Assembly (NCBI GenBank): GCA_963757115.1
Contig: CAVWQV010000003.1
Span: forward strand, 23,023-87,022
Direction: 5' to 3'
DNA from: CAVWQV01 sp963757115
GTDB lineage: Bacteria; Pseudomonadota; Alphaproteobacteria; Acetobacterales; Acetobacteraceae
Length of the DNA stretch: 64,000 nucleotides
Shown here: positions 27,864 to 38,479 of the stretch, piece after piece
Layout: every line of letters starts with the position of its first letter
Numbering within the stretch: position 1 is the stretch's first letter
Made by a program: the position numbers and the translations under genes
Notes under the pieces: model-generated
The model's database searches: none
Seen by the model: the letters and a program-made list of their open reading frames with translations, nothing else
What the model was told of the DNA's origin: nothing

Positions 27864-30800
27864 ATGCGATGCATCGCATGTTCCGCGGAGAACGGCCCGG
27901 AACGCCGCTTCTGCGCGGAGTGCGGCGTATTGCTCGCGCCTTGCTGTCCTTCATGTCGCTTCGAGAACCAGCCCTCTGCGAAGTTTTGCGGCGGCTGCGG
28001 GGCGCGGCTCGGCATAGTGCAGCAGCCACTTTCGGCCGCGCTCTCTCCCAAGAGCTACACGCCGAAGCCGCTTGCCGAGCGCATCCTGCGCAGCCGCGAC
28101 GCGCTGGAAGGCGAACGCAAGCAGGTGACCGTGCTGTTCGCCGACATAAAAGGATCGATGGAGCTGATCCAAGGCGCCGACCCGGAAGACGCGCGGCGGA
28201 TCCTCGACCCGACGATCGCAGCGATGATGAACGCCATTCATCGTTACGAGGGCACGGTCAACAAGGTTCTGGGCGACGGCATCATGGCGCTGTTCGGTGC
28301 GCCGATAGCGCACGAAGATCATGCGGTGCGCGCTTGCTACGCCGCGCTCGCAGCGCAGAAGGCGCTCAACGAGCTATCGGAGCGAACCCGGCGCGATTAC
28401 GGCATAGAGGCGCAAGCCCGCATCGGGATTCACTCGGGCGAGGTCGTGGTTCGCACGATTGGCAACGATCTGACGATGGACTACGACGCGATCGGTCCGA
28501 CGACGCATCTCGCCTCGAGAATGGAGCAGCTCGCCAGCCCCGGAACCATCCGGATGACCATCGATACGCTGCGGCTGGCCGAAGGCCTCGTCCAGTTCCG
28601 AGCGCTCGGACCGATCCCGGTGAAGGGGATGCCACAGCCGGTCGAGGCGTACGAGCTTACGGGCGCCACGCAGTTCCGCTCCCGCCTACAAGCGTCGGCG
28701 GCGGCCGGGCTCACCCGCTTTGTCGGCCGCAACCGCGAGATGGACATCCTCAATGCGGCGCTGGAGCGGGCACGCTGCGGCGCGGGACAAGTGGTGGCCG
28801 TGATCGGTGAACCAGGCATCGGCAAGTCTCGGCTCTACTACGAATTCATCCATTCATACCGTACAAGCGACTGGCTCGTGCTGGAGAGTGGATCGGTCTC
28901 GCACGGCAAGGCTACGGCGTATCTGCCGGTGATCGACTTCTTGAGTAAATACTTTCAGATCCATGCCACTGATGATCCGCGACGAGTTCGCGAGAAAATC
29001 ATGGGGAAGGTGCTGACGCTCGATGAAACGCTGCGTCCCACAATTTCGGCCTTTCTGGCCCTGCTCGACGTGCCGGTAGACGATCCGTCCTGGGTCGACG
29101 CGGATCCTGCACAACGGCGCAAACGTACCCTCGAACTCGTGCCGGGCGCTCCTGTTGCGCGAGGCGCAGGTGCAGCCGACTATGGTCGTCTTCGAGGATC
29201 TGCACTGGATGGATAGCGAGAGCCTCGCATTCGTGGACGGCCTGGTCGAGAACTTAGCACGGACGCCTTTGCTTCTTTTGCTGAACTGCCGCCCCGAGTT
29301 CCATATCGACTGGAGTGCGAAGAGTTATTGCACCCAAATCCGTATTGAACCACTGCCGCCGCAAAGTGCTGCGGAGCTGCTCCGGGACCGGCTTGGTGAC
29401 GATCCTACCCTCCAAGGGCTTAGCCATTTGCTGATCGAGCGCACCGAGGGCAATCCATTCTTTATCGAGGAGAGCGCGCGGACACTGATCGAGAGCGGGG
29501 TGCTGCATGGCCGTCGGGGCGACTACAAACTTTCTGCGCCGCTGACAGATATCGCCCTGCCCGTCACCGTGCAGTCCGTGCTTGCCGCGCGCATCGACCG
29601 GCTCGCCCCGGAGGACAAGCGGCTGCTGCAATCAGCCTCGGTCATCGGAAAAGACTTCTCGCTGACGCTGCTCGATGAGATCGCCGGAGCGGAGGCCGAC
29701 ACAATCCAGCGCGGCCTCGCCAACCTGCAAGCGGCGGAGTTCATCTATGAGACGCGGCTCTTTCCCGACCCGGAATACACGTTCAAGCACGCGTTGACCC
29801 ACGACGTCGCCTATGTCGGGATGCTTGCCGAGCGACGGCAGTCACTGCATGCGCGCATTGTCGATGCGATCGAGCGGCTGAACCCCGGACGGCTTATCGA
29901 ACATGTCGACCGCCTCGCTTATCATGCGGGCCGCGGCCAGGTTTGGGATAAGGCGCATCTTTACGGCGTGCAGGCGGGGCACAGGGCGCTGGCGCAATCC
30001 GCCACCCGAGCCTCGCTCGATGCTTTCCAGAACGCTTTAGCGGCACTCGATCACCTGCCCGAGACCACGGATGCGATCGCGGAGAAGATCGACATTCAAT
30101 TCCAGATCCGCGATGCGCATTTTATTTTGAACGAGATGGACACGATCCTTCCGCACTTAGAGGAGGCGCAGGCATTGGCCGAGCGCATCGGCGACGGGCA
30201 CCGACTTGCAATGGCGGCTCTATACGAGAGCGGCTATCATTGGATCGAAGGCGATTATCATCGGGCCATCGAGGCTGGCAGTCAAGGCCTCGCGTCCGCG
30301 GAGGCGGAGGACAGCTGGGAGCTGCGCGGCTTAGCGTACTATCGGATCGGGCAAGCGCAGCTCTTTCTAGGCGACCATGACGCCGCCGCGGGCCAGCTAG
30401 GAAAGGCCATCAAGGCGCTGGATCATGAGGAGGGGCGGACGTTGATCTGCTTCGGCGGACTAACGCTCACTTTCGCGACCTCCTTTCTGGCATGGACGCT
30501 GGGCGAAATGGGAGCGTTTGCCGAAGCCGAGAGCACCGGATTGATGGGTTTCGAACTGGCGATGCGCGTCCAATCACCCGTACAGCGTCAGTGTCGCGGC
30601 TTTCGGGTTAGCACATGCGTGGCTTCGCCAAGGCCGCTTTGCCGAAGCGGCCCGGGTGCTCGAGCAGGGCTACGAGCAGACCAAGCTGCACGGCGTCGAA
30701 GCCGCAGTTGATCAGTTGGTCGGCCGATTGGTTTATGCGTATTCGCGAGCCGATCGCGCAGATGAGGGACGCGCGCTCGCTGAGACGATGGCGTCCGACC

Positions 30801-31162
30801 TGACCCGCCTTTCGTTCCTGTCCAGCATACATTTCTTGCTTGCCGGCATGGCGGGGATAGAGGGACCGACCGAGAGGATCGTACGTGCTGCCCGCCAGGT
30901 CCATAAAACCGCCTGCTTCCGCGGCGAGAGAGCAACCGTCGCCTGGCTCGAACATTTGTTCGCTGACCTGGAAATGGCCGGAGTTTCTCCGGCTACCGGA
31001 TCAGCCGCCCGCTACTATCGTAACGCTGCCATCACCGCCGAGGAACTCGGGATGACTCCGCTGAGAATCGCGTGCAGATCAGGGCTCGAGCAGATCGATA
31101 AGCTCCAAAGCTGCCATCATGCAGGGAGCCTCTTACCGCCGGTTGACGGCACTGATCCGTAA
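27864..31162 (+). CDS. Zinc-ribbon / class III nucleotide cyclase / AAA-like ATPase / TPR protein, two frameshifts
   Basis: A multidomain signalling protein of about 1100 residues. Residues 1-50 hold two zinc ribbons (CIACSAENG...FCAEC and CCPSC...FCGGC). Residues ~85-260 are a class III cyclase domain: VLFADIKGSMELIQ and NKVLGDGIMALFG supply the metal-binding Asp residues. A nucleotide-binding domain follows with Walker A GEPGIGKSRL and, after a shift near 29138, Walker B MVVFEDLHWMD. The C-terminal half is helical TPR-like sequence; a second shift lies near 30570 (then HAWLRQGRFAEAARVLEQGY). This architecture is widespread in alphaproteobacteria as 'adenylate/guanylate cyclase with ATPase'; ligands are unknown. 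Confidence 0.83.
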
Positions 31163-31360
31163 CGCTTGACACGTTGACGACGAGAAGCCGCCCGAGCTGC
31201 TCTTGGCTGTCATATGCTCGCGTTGGACGGTGGTCTCCGTTACCGGCCAACCGCGGTGGCGCGCTCTCGGGAGGGGAATCGCCCATTGTCGGAACGGCAT
31301 GCTTCAACAAGCGTCTTTTCGAGCTCTTGTTCCCTCATACTCCTCGACACGGGAGCTGTC

Positions 31361-31648
31361 GTGGACGATCGAAAGCGCCGACGAGACCAGGCATATTGCG
31401 ACCTGCTGCAATCCATCCGCGACCGGGCACTGCGGTTTCTCCAAGTGGCTCCGGCTATGGAGCGAAGAAGCGAGATTGAGGCTGTTACCCGCAGCCGCGA
31501 AGTGAGTGCCTGCCGACCAGAGATATGCAGCATCGAGTTGCTGCGGCGGGGCAACCAGATCATCGTTCGTTGCCACACTTGTAAGCGGGGCGGAACGTGG
31601 CGCTATATCCGTGAGGAGGATGCCGCCCCGCCCCGCCTGAACCCTTGA
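31361..31648 (+). CDS. Hypothetical protein (doubtful)
   Basis: A possible 95-residue protein from GTG 31361 (VDDRKRRRDQAYCDLLQ). The composition is protein-like: amphipathic helices, then IELLRRGNQIIVRCHTCKRG with a single CxxC, then WRYIREED. I recognise no family. The open frame extends back to 31214, but that part is not convincing. The rest of the 31163-31803 gap holds nothing I can support. Confidence 0.35.
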   Translation: MDDRKRRRDQAYCDLLQSIRDRALRFLQVAPAMERRSEIEAVTRSREVSACRPEICSIELLRRGNQIIVRCHTCKRGGTWRYIREEDAAPPRLNP

Positions 31649-31790
31649 ATGCTCCCGTGCAACCGGACCGGGGCATCGGCGGAGACGGTCTCCACGCCGC
31701 CACTGAGAAGCTGTCGTGAAGCGCAGGCGGACGGAACGCGTGAGGGGCTGGGCGGCCGACTGCAGTTCCTGTAACAGCAAACCAGTCACA

Positions 31791-31795
31791 TAGGA
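31791..31795 (+). promoter_or_regulatory. Ribosome binding site AGGAG before the amidase gene
   Basis: AGGAG lies 8 bases before ATG 31804 and decides the start of the amidase; it places a signal-peptide-like sequence in the first reading frame. Confidence 0.6.
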
Positions 31796-31803
31796 GTGAT
31801 TAA

Positions 31804-33573
31804 ATGAGCTGGGGTGGCGCAGGTTCCGCAAAACGTTCCGGTTGTCCTGAAGTAATCCGTTTCGCGTTTGCACTCTGCTTGCTATCGGTCGCGGGATGGG
31901 GTGGGCGAGCGCCGTTGCCTCGGGCCGGTTCAGTGTCGATGAGGCCACGATTCCGCAAGTGGAAGCGGCGTTTCGCGAAGGTAAGCTGACCTGTCATCAA
32001 CTCGTGGAATCCTACCTCGACAACATCGCAGCGCGCGATCAGACCGGCCCCGCGGTCAATTCGTTCCTGGAGCTAAATCCCGACGCGCTCACGGTCGCTG
32101 ACCAGCTCGATCAGGATTTCAACCAGAATGGGCCAGTCGGCCCGCTTCATTGCGTGCCGATGGTGTAAGGACAAGTACGACAGCGCCGATCAGAACCATA
32201 CCACGGCAGCTTCGCTCACGTGCTCGGCTTCCTCGCCCCCAGCAATTCCTTTCAAGTGACCAAACTGCGCGCCGCCGGCGCCGTCTTCCTGGGCAAGGTC
32301 AACATGGATGAGTGGGCGGTGGGCATCAGCGGCTACAGCTCGCGCGGCGGACAGACGCGCAATCCTTATCGCAATGATCGCGGACCAGGAGGTTCGAGCG
32401 CCGGCACCGGCGTGGCAGTATCCGCGAATTTCGCTCTCGCGGGTGTTGGCACCGATACTATCGGCTCGATCGAGTTCCCGCGGCATTCGACGGCATCGTT
32501 GGCATTCGTCCGACCTCGGGCCTGACCGGCCGCACTGGAATCATTCCGGGGGCGCTCTTTAGCGATACCTCGGGACCGATGAATCGCACCGTAACCGACG
32601 CCGCGATCATTCTAGGAGTAATGACCGGAATTGATCCCAGCGACCCAGCAACCGAAGCCTCAGCCGGGAAATCGTTCGATGACTATACTCAGTTTCTCAA
32701 TCGGGACGGTCTCCGCAATGCCCACATCGGCGTCCTGAGGAATCCGTTCGGAGTGCCCCTGTCGGGCGACAACGGCGAAGTCGATGCCACGTTCAACCAC
32801 GCCGTCGCCGAAATGCGAAAGCGGGGCGCGCTGATCACTGACCCGGTGTCAATCGACGGGAGCGAAGCTGACATCACCACGTTCATGACCGTCGATCTGT
32901 ATCGGGCAAAGCCAGGTCTTAACGGCTACTTCGCTGCGTTCGGCGCGAGCGCCCCGCTGCACAGCCTCGCCGACATCATCGCGGCGAGCCAGCAGCCCGG
33001 GATCTTGAACAAAGTCAGGCCAGCTACTCTACAGGCCCTCACCGAGGCGCAACGTCTCGGCGATCTGACCGATCCGGCTTATTGTCCGCGGTAGCCAGGG
33101 TCAATTCGTTGCGCACTTCGCTCCTGCAATTCGTGGAGCAAAACGGCTTCGATGCGCTGATATTTCCCTCCACGACCTGTGTCGCGCCTCCTCTGCCTGG
33201 TGTGATCGATCCAGCCTACCAATGCGGTTCGGTGGCGCAGCCTTTGGCTCCCGGCGGAGTCCCCGGTGGTGCGGTGCCGGCAGTGCTGTCGCCGATCTCC
33301 GGCTTTCCGGTGATCGTCGTTCCGGCTGGGTTCAGCTCAGACGGGGTTCCGATCGAAATATCGTTCTTTGGCGGACCGTTTAGCGAGCCTACCCTCATCA
33401 AGCTCGCATTTGCGTTTGAACGGGCGACCAAGGCGCGGCGGCCGCCAAAGTTCGTCGTGCCCACCGGCGCAGCCGCCGCCACGGCGGCGAATGCGCCACC
33501 AACCACGTCCGCGCTGTTGTCGCAGCCCTATGGCTGGCTGTTGGACGACTATGAGCGCTCCGGAGTGAAGTAG
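31804..33573 (+). pseudogene. Exported amidase (amidase signature family), about four frame breaks
   Basis: A protein of ~590 residues with a signal peptide (VIRFAFALCLLSVAG) and an amidase-signature domain. Catalytic pieces: the Lys in KDKYDSADQNH, read after a break at ~32167 where a TAA appears; GGSSAGTGVAVSANFALAG; and the DTIGSI segment of the Ser-cisSer-Lys triad. Breaks at ~31890, 32170, 32485 and 33090 shift the frame; all parts are otherwise present in order up to LLDDYERSG. Family members cleave amide bonds in diverse substrates. Whether the breaks are real decay or indel error is unclear; given decayed neighbours I list it as pseudogene. Confidence 0.75.
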
Positions 33574-33809
33574 CCTTGCCGAAATCCAATTCGCAGCCGA
33601 TCTCGTCGGCCTGGGCGCCGGTGATATCGGGTTCGAGCAACGCTTGGCGCTCCAAATGCCCCCAACCTCCCAAGGACAGGCCGAGCGGGCTACGTGACCC
33701 GCATCGTGCTGGGACATCCTGCGGCAGTTGCGACTGAGAAAGCCGGCCGGGCGAACAGCGTCGCCGATCGCCCTTTGTGCCATCTCAGATCACGGTTCAG
33801 AGCCATGCC

Positions 33810-34260
33810 TCAGGGCGCACCGCTCCCGAACGAAGGGAGCGTTCCGGACGGAGCCGCAGGGGCCACAAAGCTCTGTGGCTCGAGGATGCCGAGCACGGCT
33901 TGGTAAAGAGACGAAGATCCCGGCTCGGCACTGCTGCTGTTCACCCCCATAACGACGACCAACTCGTCTCCAGGGATGCGATACCATGCGACCGTGTGCG
34001 CAAACGTTTGACCCGTGTAGGTCCAGAACGGCCCCCCCAAAATAGGAGCCCATCCCTGCCCAATCCCGAGCGCAAATCCCCCCGGATCATCTGGCGAGGT
34101 CGCCGGGAGGGTGCCCCGAGGTCTGGGAAACGACGGAGAACAGTTCGGCCCTTTGCTTCGGTGGAAGTAGCTTATCACTGAACAGCGCCCTCACCCAGCG
34201 GGCCACGTCCGGCAAGCTCGCGACGATGCCTCCCGGGAGGAGTTTTCAATGAGAGGATCA
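33810..34260 (-). pseudogene. Serine hydrolase (beta-lactamase family), 3' part, cut off by IS256-type insertion
   Basis: This is the C-terminal part of the gene whose 5' part lies at 35641-36516. It starts just beyond the element with GGIVASLPDVARWVRALF (the usual segment after the Tyr-Asn motif in this family), breaks frame near 34090, and continues with GFALGIGQGW and TYTGQTFAHTVAWYRIPG, in which the HTG-like triad region falls, to a stop at 33810. Between the amidase stop and this gene (33574-33809) I see no gene. Confidence 0.72.
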
Positions 34261-34307
34261 CGTCCGTCAACGTGGTGGAAATTCGGGTGAGTTGAGGTGA
34301 CCGCAGA

Positions 34308-35539
34308 TCATGCGGCTACGGGGGAAATCTGGGTGGCAATCGCCTCCATCATCGGCGGTGTAAGTTCGGCCATCGCTTCGGTCTGCATGTAACGGTGCTG
34401 GAGCTGCCACTCGTCGTTGGCTTCGAGAAGCACGGCGCCGATCAGGCGGACGATGGCGCCCTCGTTGGGGAAGATGCCGACGACATCGGCGCGTCGCTTC
34501 ACCTCCTTGTTCAGCCGCTCCAGAGGGTTCGTCGAGTGAACCTTGGTCCGGTGCTGGACGGGGAAGTCCATGTGCGCCAGCACGTCGGCCTCGCTCTCGT
34601 CGATGAACGCGCCGAGTTTCGGCCACTTCGCCCGCAGCTGGTCGGCGACGTGTCGCAGCGTCTGGCTGGCGTTCGGGCGGTCGGGTTGGATGAACGCCTG
34701 GCGCAAGGCGGCCGACACCATGCTCTGCTGCGCCTTGGGCACATAGGACAACGCATTGCGCATCCAATGCACGCGGCAGCGCTGCCATGACGCGCCGACG
34801 ACGCGGCGGATCGCGGCCTTCAGCCCTTCGTGCGCATCCGAGATCACCAGTTTCACTCCGTGCAGGCCGCGACGAAGCATGCTCTTGAGGAAAGTCGCCC
34901 AGAACGTCTCTGCTTCCGATGGCCCGATATGCAGCCCGACGATCTCGCGCTTGCCTTCTGTGTTGGCGGCCACGGCGATTATCGCCGCGACCGAGACGAT
35001 CCGGCCGCCCTCGCGCTGCTTGAGGTAGGTCGCGTCGAGCCAGAGATACGGCCATTCGCCGGCAAGCGGGCGGTCGAGGAACGCGTTGACGCGGTCGTCG
35101 ATCTCCTTGCACAGCTTGCTGACGGTGCTCTTGCTGATGCCGGCCAGACCCATTGCCTGCACCAGAGCCTGCCCCTGCGAAGGCGGGGGTCGTCGACGCG
35201 TCGGGTCGAGACGCCGCCGACCCACGCCTCCTGGATCACTGCGACCAAGGCCTTCTCCGAGGTCTTTCTCGGCTCGAGAAAAGGAGGGAAGTAGCTGCCC
35301 TGCCGCAGCTTCGGGATGCGCAGCTGCAGGCTGCCCAGCCGGGTGTCGAGCGTCCGGTCGCGGTAGCCGTTGCGGTACGTCGTGCGGTCGCCGGAGCGCT
35401 CATGTCGACCGGCGCCGATCAGGCCTTCCACGTCGGTCTCCATCAGCAGCTGCACCACGGCCTCGGCCACGTTGCGCAAGAAGTCGCCATCTCCGGCTTT
35501 GGCCAGCAGCTCGGCCAGCGGTAGTCTCTCCTCGGTCAT
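34308..35539 (-). pseudogene. IS256-family (mutator-type) transposase with a 23-bp insertion
   Basis: A Tnp of about 402 residues once repaired. The N-terminal part (RSGDRTTYRNGYRDR, then LRIPKLRQGSYFPPFLEPR) and the catalytic part (WPYLWLDATYLKQREGG with the first Asp, VKLVISDAHEGLKAAI with the second, and HSTNPLERLNKEVKRR with the Glu) are typical of mutator-like transposases. The coding frame breaks between RRVDD and LVQAMGLAG, where 23 extra bases (35166-35188) are present. That insertion, not a point indel, inactivates this copy. Confidence 0.88.
35166..35188. repeat. 23-bp REP-like palindromic insertion in the transposase
   Basis: Core CCCCTGCGAAGGCGGGG (35172-35188) folds as a G+C hairpin with a GAAG loop. 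It resembles the short palindromic repeats common in alphaproteobacterial genomes. Removing it restores the transposase frame exactly. Confidence 0.6.
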
Positions 35540-35640
35540 CGGGTCCTCGTCGGTTCGGGATAGAGCCTCGCAACTCCACCTTAGCCAGCCGATCCGATGG
35601 CCACCTCACTCCCCGGAATTTTCCACCACGAGCACGGACG

Positions 35641-36516
35641 CTAACATTGAGAGGGTGATTGTTTTCAAGTCTCGCCCAATCAGGTCATCCTGTGGGAATT
35701 GCGGGCAAGGCGGCGCCACGTGCGCTATTTCTTTGCAGTAGGACAGCTCCAAGTATCCGCTTGGCATGGCATCGAGCACACGCTCCGGCGGTACTTGTCG
35801 GCGGTAGTAGGTCTCGTGCAACCCGAGCGGGTCGAGGAGCATTCTCTTAAGTGCCGTCGGATTCGGCATGCCGCTGGCCCGTGCGACGATCATTCCGGCC
35901 AGGATATATTCCGTGTTGACGTATTTCCAGGGAGCCGCCGGTCCGCTCGATCCGGGATAGACGTAGCCGACCAGCTCCGCAGGCCAGAATGTCCGATGGA
36001 AATCAGCGACCAGGTCTGCTTCGAAATCGGTGTTGAAAAAGTAGTCGTCGTTGATCGGCGCCGTCATGTGCAACAGCTGCTCGATGGTGATCGACGACCA
36101 CGCCAGATATCGGGCAGCCAGTTGCCGAGCGTGTCGTGGATGTCTAACACGCCCGCTGCCTCCAGCTGTAAGGTTAGCACGGCGGTGAAGCTCTTGGTGA
36201 TGCTGCCGATCTTGAACAATGCATCCGGGCAGAGGGGGCCACCGCCCTGCAGCGCGGTGCTGCCGCTGGCCGCGTCGATCGCCGGCCCGGCGGCTGACAA
36301 ACTGACGTGCAGACTAACGCCGGAGAAGCCTTCCGCCTTCTGTCGGGCGGCGTAATAGTCGTCGACCGCTTGCTGCAGGGCGAGGTAGCGCGGGTCATGC
36401 TGGCGTGTGTCGACCTGGCTCTGCTGGGCCTTGCATTGGGCGTGCGCCGGGCTCGCGGCCACCCAAGCGGCGGCAAGTATCGCGAACCCAGCGAGCGCGG
36501 ATGAGCGGAGACACAC
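35641..36516 (-). pseudogene. Serine hydrolase (beta-lactamase family), 5' part, interrupted by IS256-type element
   Basis: A signal peptide (MCLRSSALAGFAILAAAWVA... ending ASPAHAQ) leads to the penicillin-binding fold: SxxK motif GSITKSF and, after a frame break near 36105 (then SSITIEQLLHMTAPI), the YxN motif KYVNTEYILAGM. These are the class C beta-lactamase / D-alanyl-D-alanine carboxypeptidase / esterase signatures. The reading ends at TLSMLASV where the insertion element begins. Together with the 3' part the intact protein would be ~440 residues and periplasmic. Whether it hydrolysed beta-lactams cannot be judged. Confidence 0.78.
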
Positions 36517-37041
36517 GACAGCTTTCCAAAGGACATTTCACCTCCTCGTATTGTGGACCGGTCGGCCTTGCTCGGCGGACCGCGACAGCGCGGGGATCAA
36601 GTCTGCGCCCTTCGGGCCCGTGTAGCCCGAGCGCGATTAAGCGGACGGGAGCGTCGTGCGAGGGCCAGCGGCAGCCCGGGGCGGCCGCCACTGAAACCCT
36701 GCGAATGCTGGCGTGGAGTCCGCAGCAACCTGGATAGGCGTCCGGGCAACAGCCCCTCGCGGTCCCTCATCGGAACGTGTAGGGCGATCAGAGCTCTTGA
36801 CAAGATCCCACAAGGTCGTCGCGCGGCGACGACGCGTCCACACTTTCTAACATTGGGTTACCAAACACCCGTCCAGCGTCATGTGTCCGCATTCAATCTT
36901 CCCGACCGCGGCCGGTTCGCGCACGCTGATGCGGCAAAGGGAGGCGCTCGACGGCCTGAGCAGACCGGCCTGGATGTCTACAGATACGTGCGAAGCTGGA
37001 CCGTGCTCGCTCCAACGGTGGAGATGTGGGCGAAGCGCCAG
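36517..37041. other. Non-coding stretch left of the IS3-type element
   Basis: No convincing gene on either strand. Open frames here are Arg/Pro-rich with no family resemblance. It contains the promoter side of the disrupted serine hydrolase gene. Confidence 0.45.
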
Positions 37042-37121
37042 TGACCTGCTCCCCGTTTTCTGGATCGCGGATAGCTGGAAGATTCCAGTTTTGACGTAGG
37101 TCCGAAAGACGAGGGAGAAGC

Positions 37122-37388
37122 ATGAAGCGGTCGAAGTTTTCGGAGGCGCAGATCGCCTTCGTCCTGCGGCAGGCCGAGGAGGGCACGGCGATCGGCGAGG
37201 TTTGCCGCAAGGCGGGGATCAGCGAGGCGACGTTCTATACGTGGCGCAAGAAATACGCAGGACTGATGCCATCGGAGATGAAGCGGCTGAAGCAGCTCGA
37301 GGAGGAGAACGGCAAGCTGAAGAAGATCGTTGCCGACCTTTCGCTGGACAAAGCCATGCTGCAGGATGTCCTCTCGCGAAAGCTCTGA
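37122..37388 (+). CDS. IS3-family transposase orfA
   Basis: An 88-residue DNA-binding subunit with a helix-turn-helix: FSEAQIAFVLRQAEEG, then VCRKAGISEATFYTWRKKY, and a leucine-zipper-like end (LKQLEEENGKLKKIVADLSL) used for multimerisation. It ends 3 codons after a GCGAAAGC region where ribosomes of this family can slip -1 into orfB. Confidence 0.9.
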   Translation: MKRSKFSEAQIAFVLRQAEEGTAIGEVCRKAGISEATFYTWRKKYAGLMPSEMKRLKQLEEENGKLKKIVADLSLDKAMLQDVLSRKL

Positions 37389-38221
37389 GGCCTGGCCGCC
37401 GCCGGCAGCTGGTGGACGACACACGTGCCACCTGGAAGGTCTCGATCCGCCGTGCCTGCGAGGTGCTGCGGACCGACACGTCGACCTACCACTACAAGAG
37501 CCGCCGCGGCGACCAGGCCGGCCTCAGCAAACGGATCCGCGAGATCGCGCAGACGCGGGTGCGCTACGGCTACCGGCGCATCCATGTGCTACTGCGACGG
37601 GAAGGGTGGCGGGTGAACGCCAAGAAAATCTATCGGCTGTATCGCGAATCAGGCCTGCAGCTCAGGAACAAGGTGCCAAAACGGCGGGTGAAGGCGAAGC
37701 TGCGGGAAGACCGCTGTGCGGCGACGCGGGCGAACGAGACGTGGGCGATGGACTTCGTGCACGATCAGCTGGCGACCGGACGGAAGTTGCGCGTGCTGAC
37801 GGTGGTGGACACCTTCACGCGGTTCGCGCCGGCGATCGTGCCGCGCTTCAGCTTCAAGGCACTGGATGTCGTCGCCGTGCTCGACGAGGTGTGCGCCGAC
37901 ATTGGTTTGCCGACGACGATCAGGGTCGACCAAGGAAGCGAGTTCGTCTCCCGCGAACTCGATCTGTGGGCTTACATGCGCGGTGTGGTCCTGGACTTCT
38001 CGCGACCGGGCAAGCCGACGGACAATGCCTTCATTGAAAGCCTGAACGGGAAGTTCCGCGCCGAGTGCCTGAATGCCCACTGGTTTCTGAGCCTTGAAGA
38101 CGCGCGCCGGAAGATAGAGGATTGGCGCAGAGACTATAACGAACACCGACCGCACAGCGCGATCGGCAACAAACGCCCGATTGAGCTGATGATCCGGTCA
38201 GCAGCGGCACGGCCGCCCTGA
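37385..38221 (+). CDS. IS3-family transposase orfB (DDE integrase core), expressed by -1 frameshift
   Basis: About 279 codons in the -1 frame relative to orfA. It contains the HTH_21 segment (VRYGYRRIHVLLRREGW) and the DDE core: first Asp in WAMDFVHDQL, second Asp in RVDQGSEF, Glu in AFIESLNGKFRAECLN, and the closing YNEHRPHSAIGN. The open frame reaches back to 37202, but protein-like sequence begins only at the slip site. It is intact, so the element may still be mobile. Confidence 0.9.
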   Translation: MRPGRRRQLVDDTRATWKVSIRRACEVLRTDTSTYHYKSRRGDQAGLSKRIREIAQTRVRYGYRRIHVLLRREGWRVNAKKIYRLYRESGLQLRNKVPKRRVKAKLREDRCAATRANETWAMDFVHDQLATGRKLRVLTVVDTFTRFAPAIVPRFSFKALDVVAVLDEVCADIGLPTTIRVDQGSEFVSRELDLWAYMRGVVLDFSRPGKPTDNAFIESLNGKFRAECLNAHWFLSLEDARRKIEDWRRDYNEHRPHSAIGNKRPIELMIRSAAARPP

Positions 38222-38479
38222 CCCAAAACGGCCCGAAAAGGCCCAGCCCCGTGGTCCAAAGAAGGGGAGCAGTTCAGATCACGCCCGGACTTTCACCGAT
38301 CCCGGATGAGCAACGGGGTCACGTAGGAGCCGGCACTATTTTCAGGTCGGAGCGCGCAGGGACCTATCCCGCCGTTACGCTACGCGCGCTCCTTCTGGAT
38401 CAAACCATGCGTCCAAATCGAACCCGCAAGTTATCGGATACCAGTGCTGTTTTTGGAAAGATGCGTCATTCCGGTGAGG

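Larger units (their letters stand above)
34271..35630. mobile_element. IS256-family insertion sequence, ~1.36 kb
   Basis: The ends are imperfect inverted repeats of about 28 bp: CGTGGTGGAAATTCGGGTGA at 34271 and, on the other strand from 35630, CGTGGTGGAAAATTCCGGGG. The 10 bp outside each end also share CGTCCGT in inverted orientation. I found no direct target-site duplication. The element sits inside a serine hydrolase gene and carries one transposase gene, itself disrupted. Confidence 0.8.
37042..38276 (+). mobile_element. IS3-family element (IS407-like group), apparently complete, 1235 bp
   Basis: Terminal inverted repeats TGACCTGCTCCCC at 37042 and, on the opposite strand from 38276, TGAACTGCTCCCC delimit an element with intact orfA and orfB. 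The 4 bp flanking each side (CCAG and GATC) do not match, so no target duplication is visible, which could mean that a flank was lost or rearranged. Confidence 0.88.

Noticed and set aside
27635..28810. 391-codon plus-strand frame overlapping the cyclase gene
   Set aside because: Arg-rich, no motifs; the alternative frame has zinc ribbons and cyclase motifs.
31896..32168. In-frame TAA at 32166-32168 in the amidase, as possible stop-codon readthrough or recoding
   Set aside because: The conserved KDKYDSAD motif resumes in another frame right after it, so a lost base explains it better than readthrough.
36553..37044. 163-codon frame left of the IS3-type element
   Set aside because: No resemblance to any family and Arg/Pro-rich; kept as non-coding.
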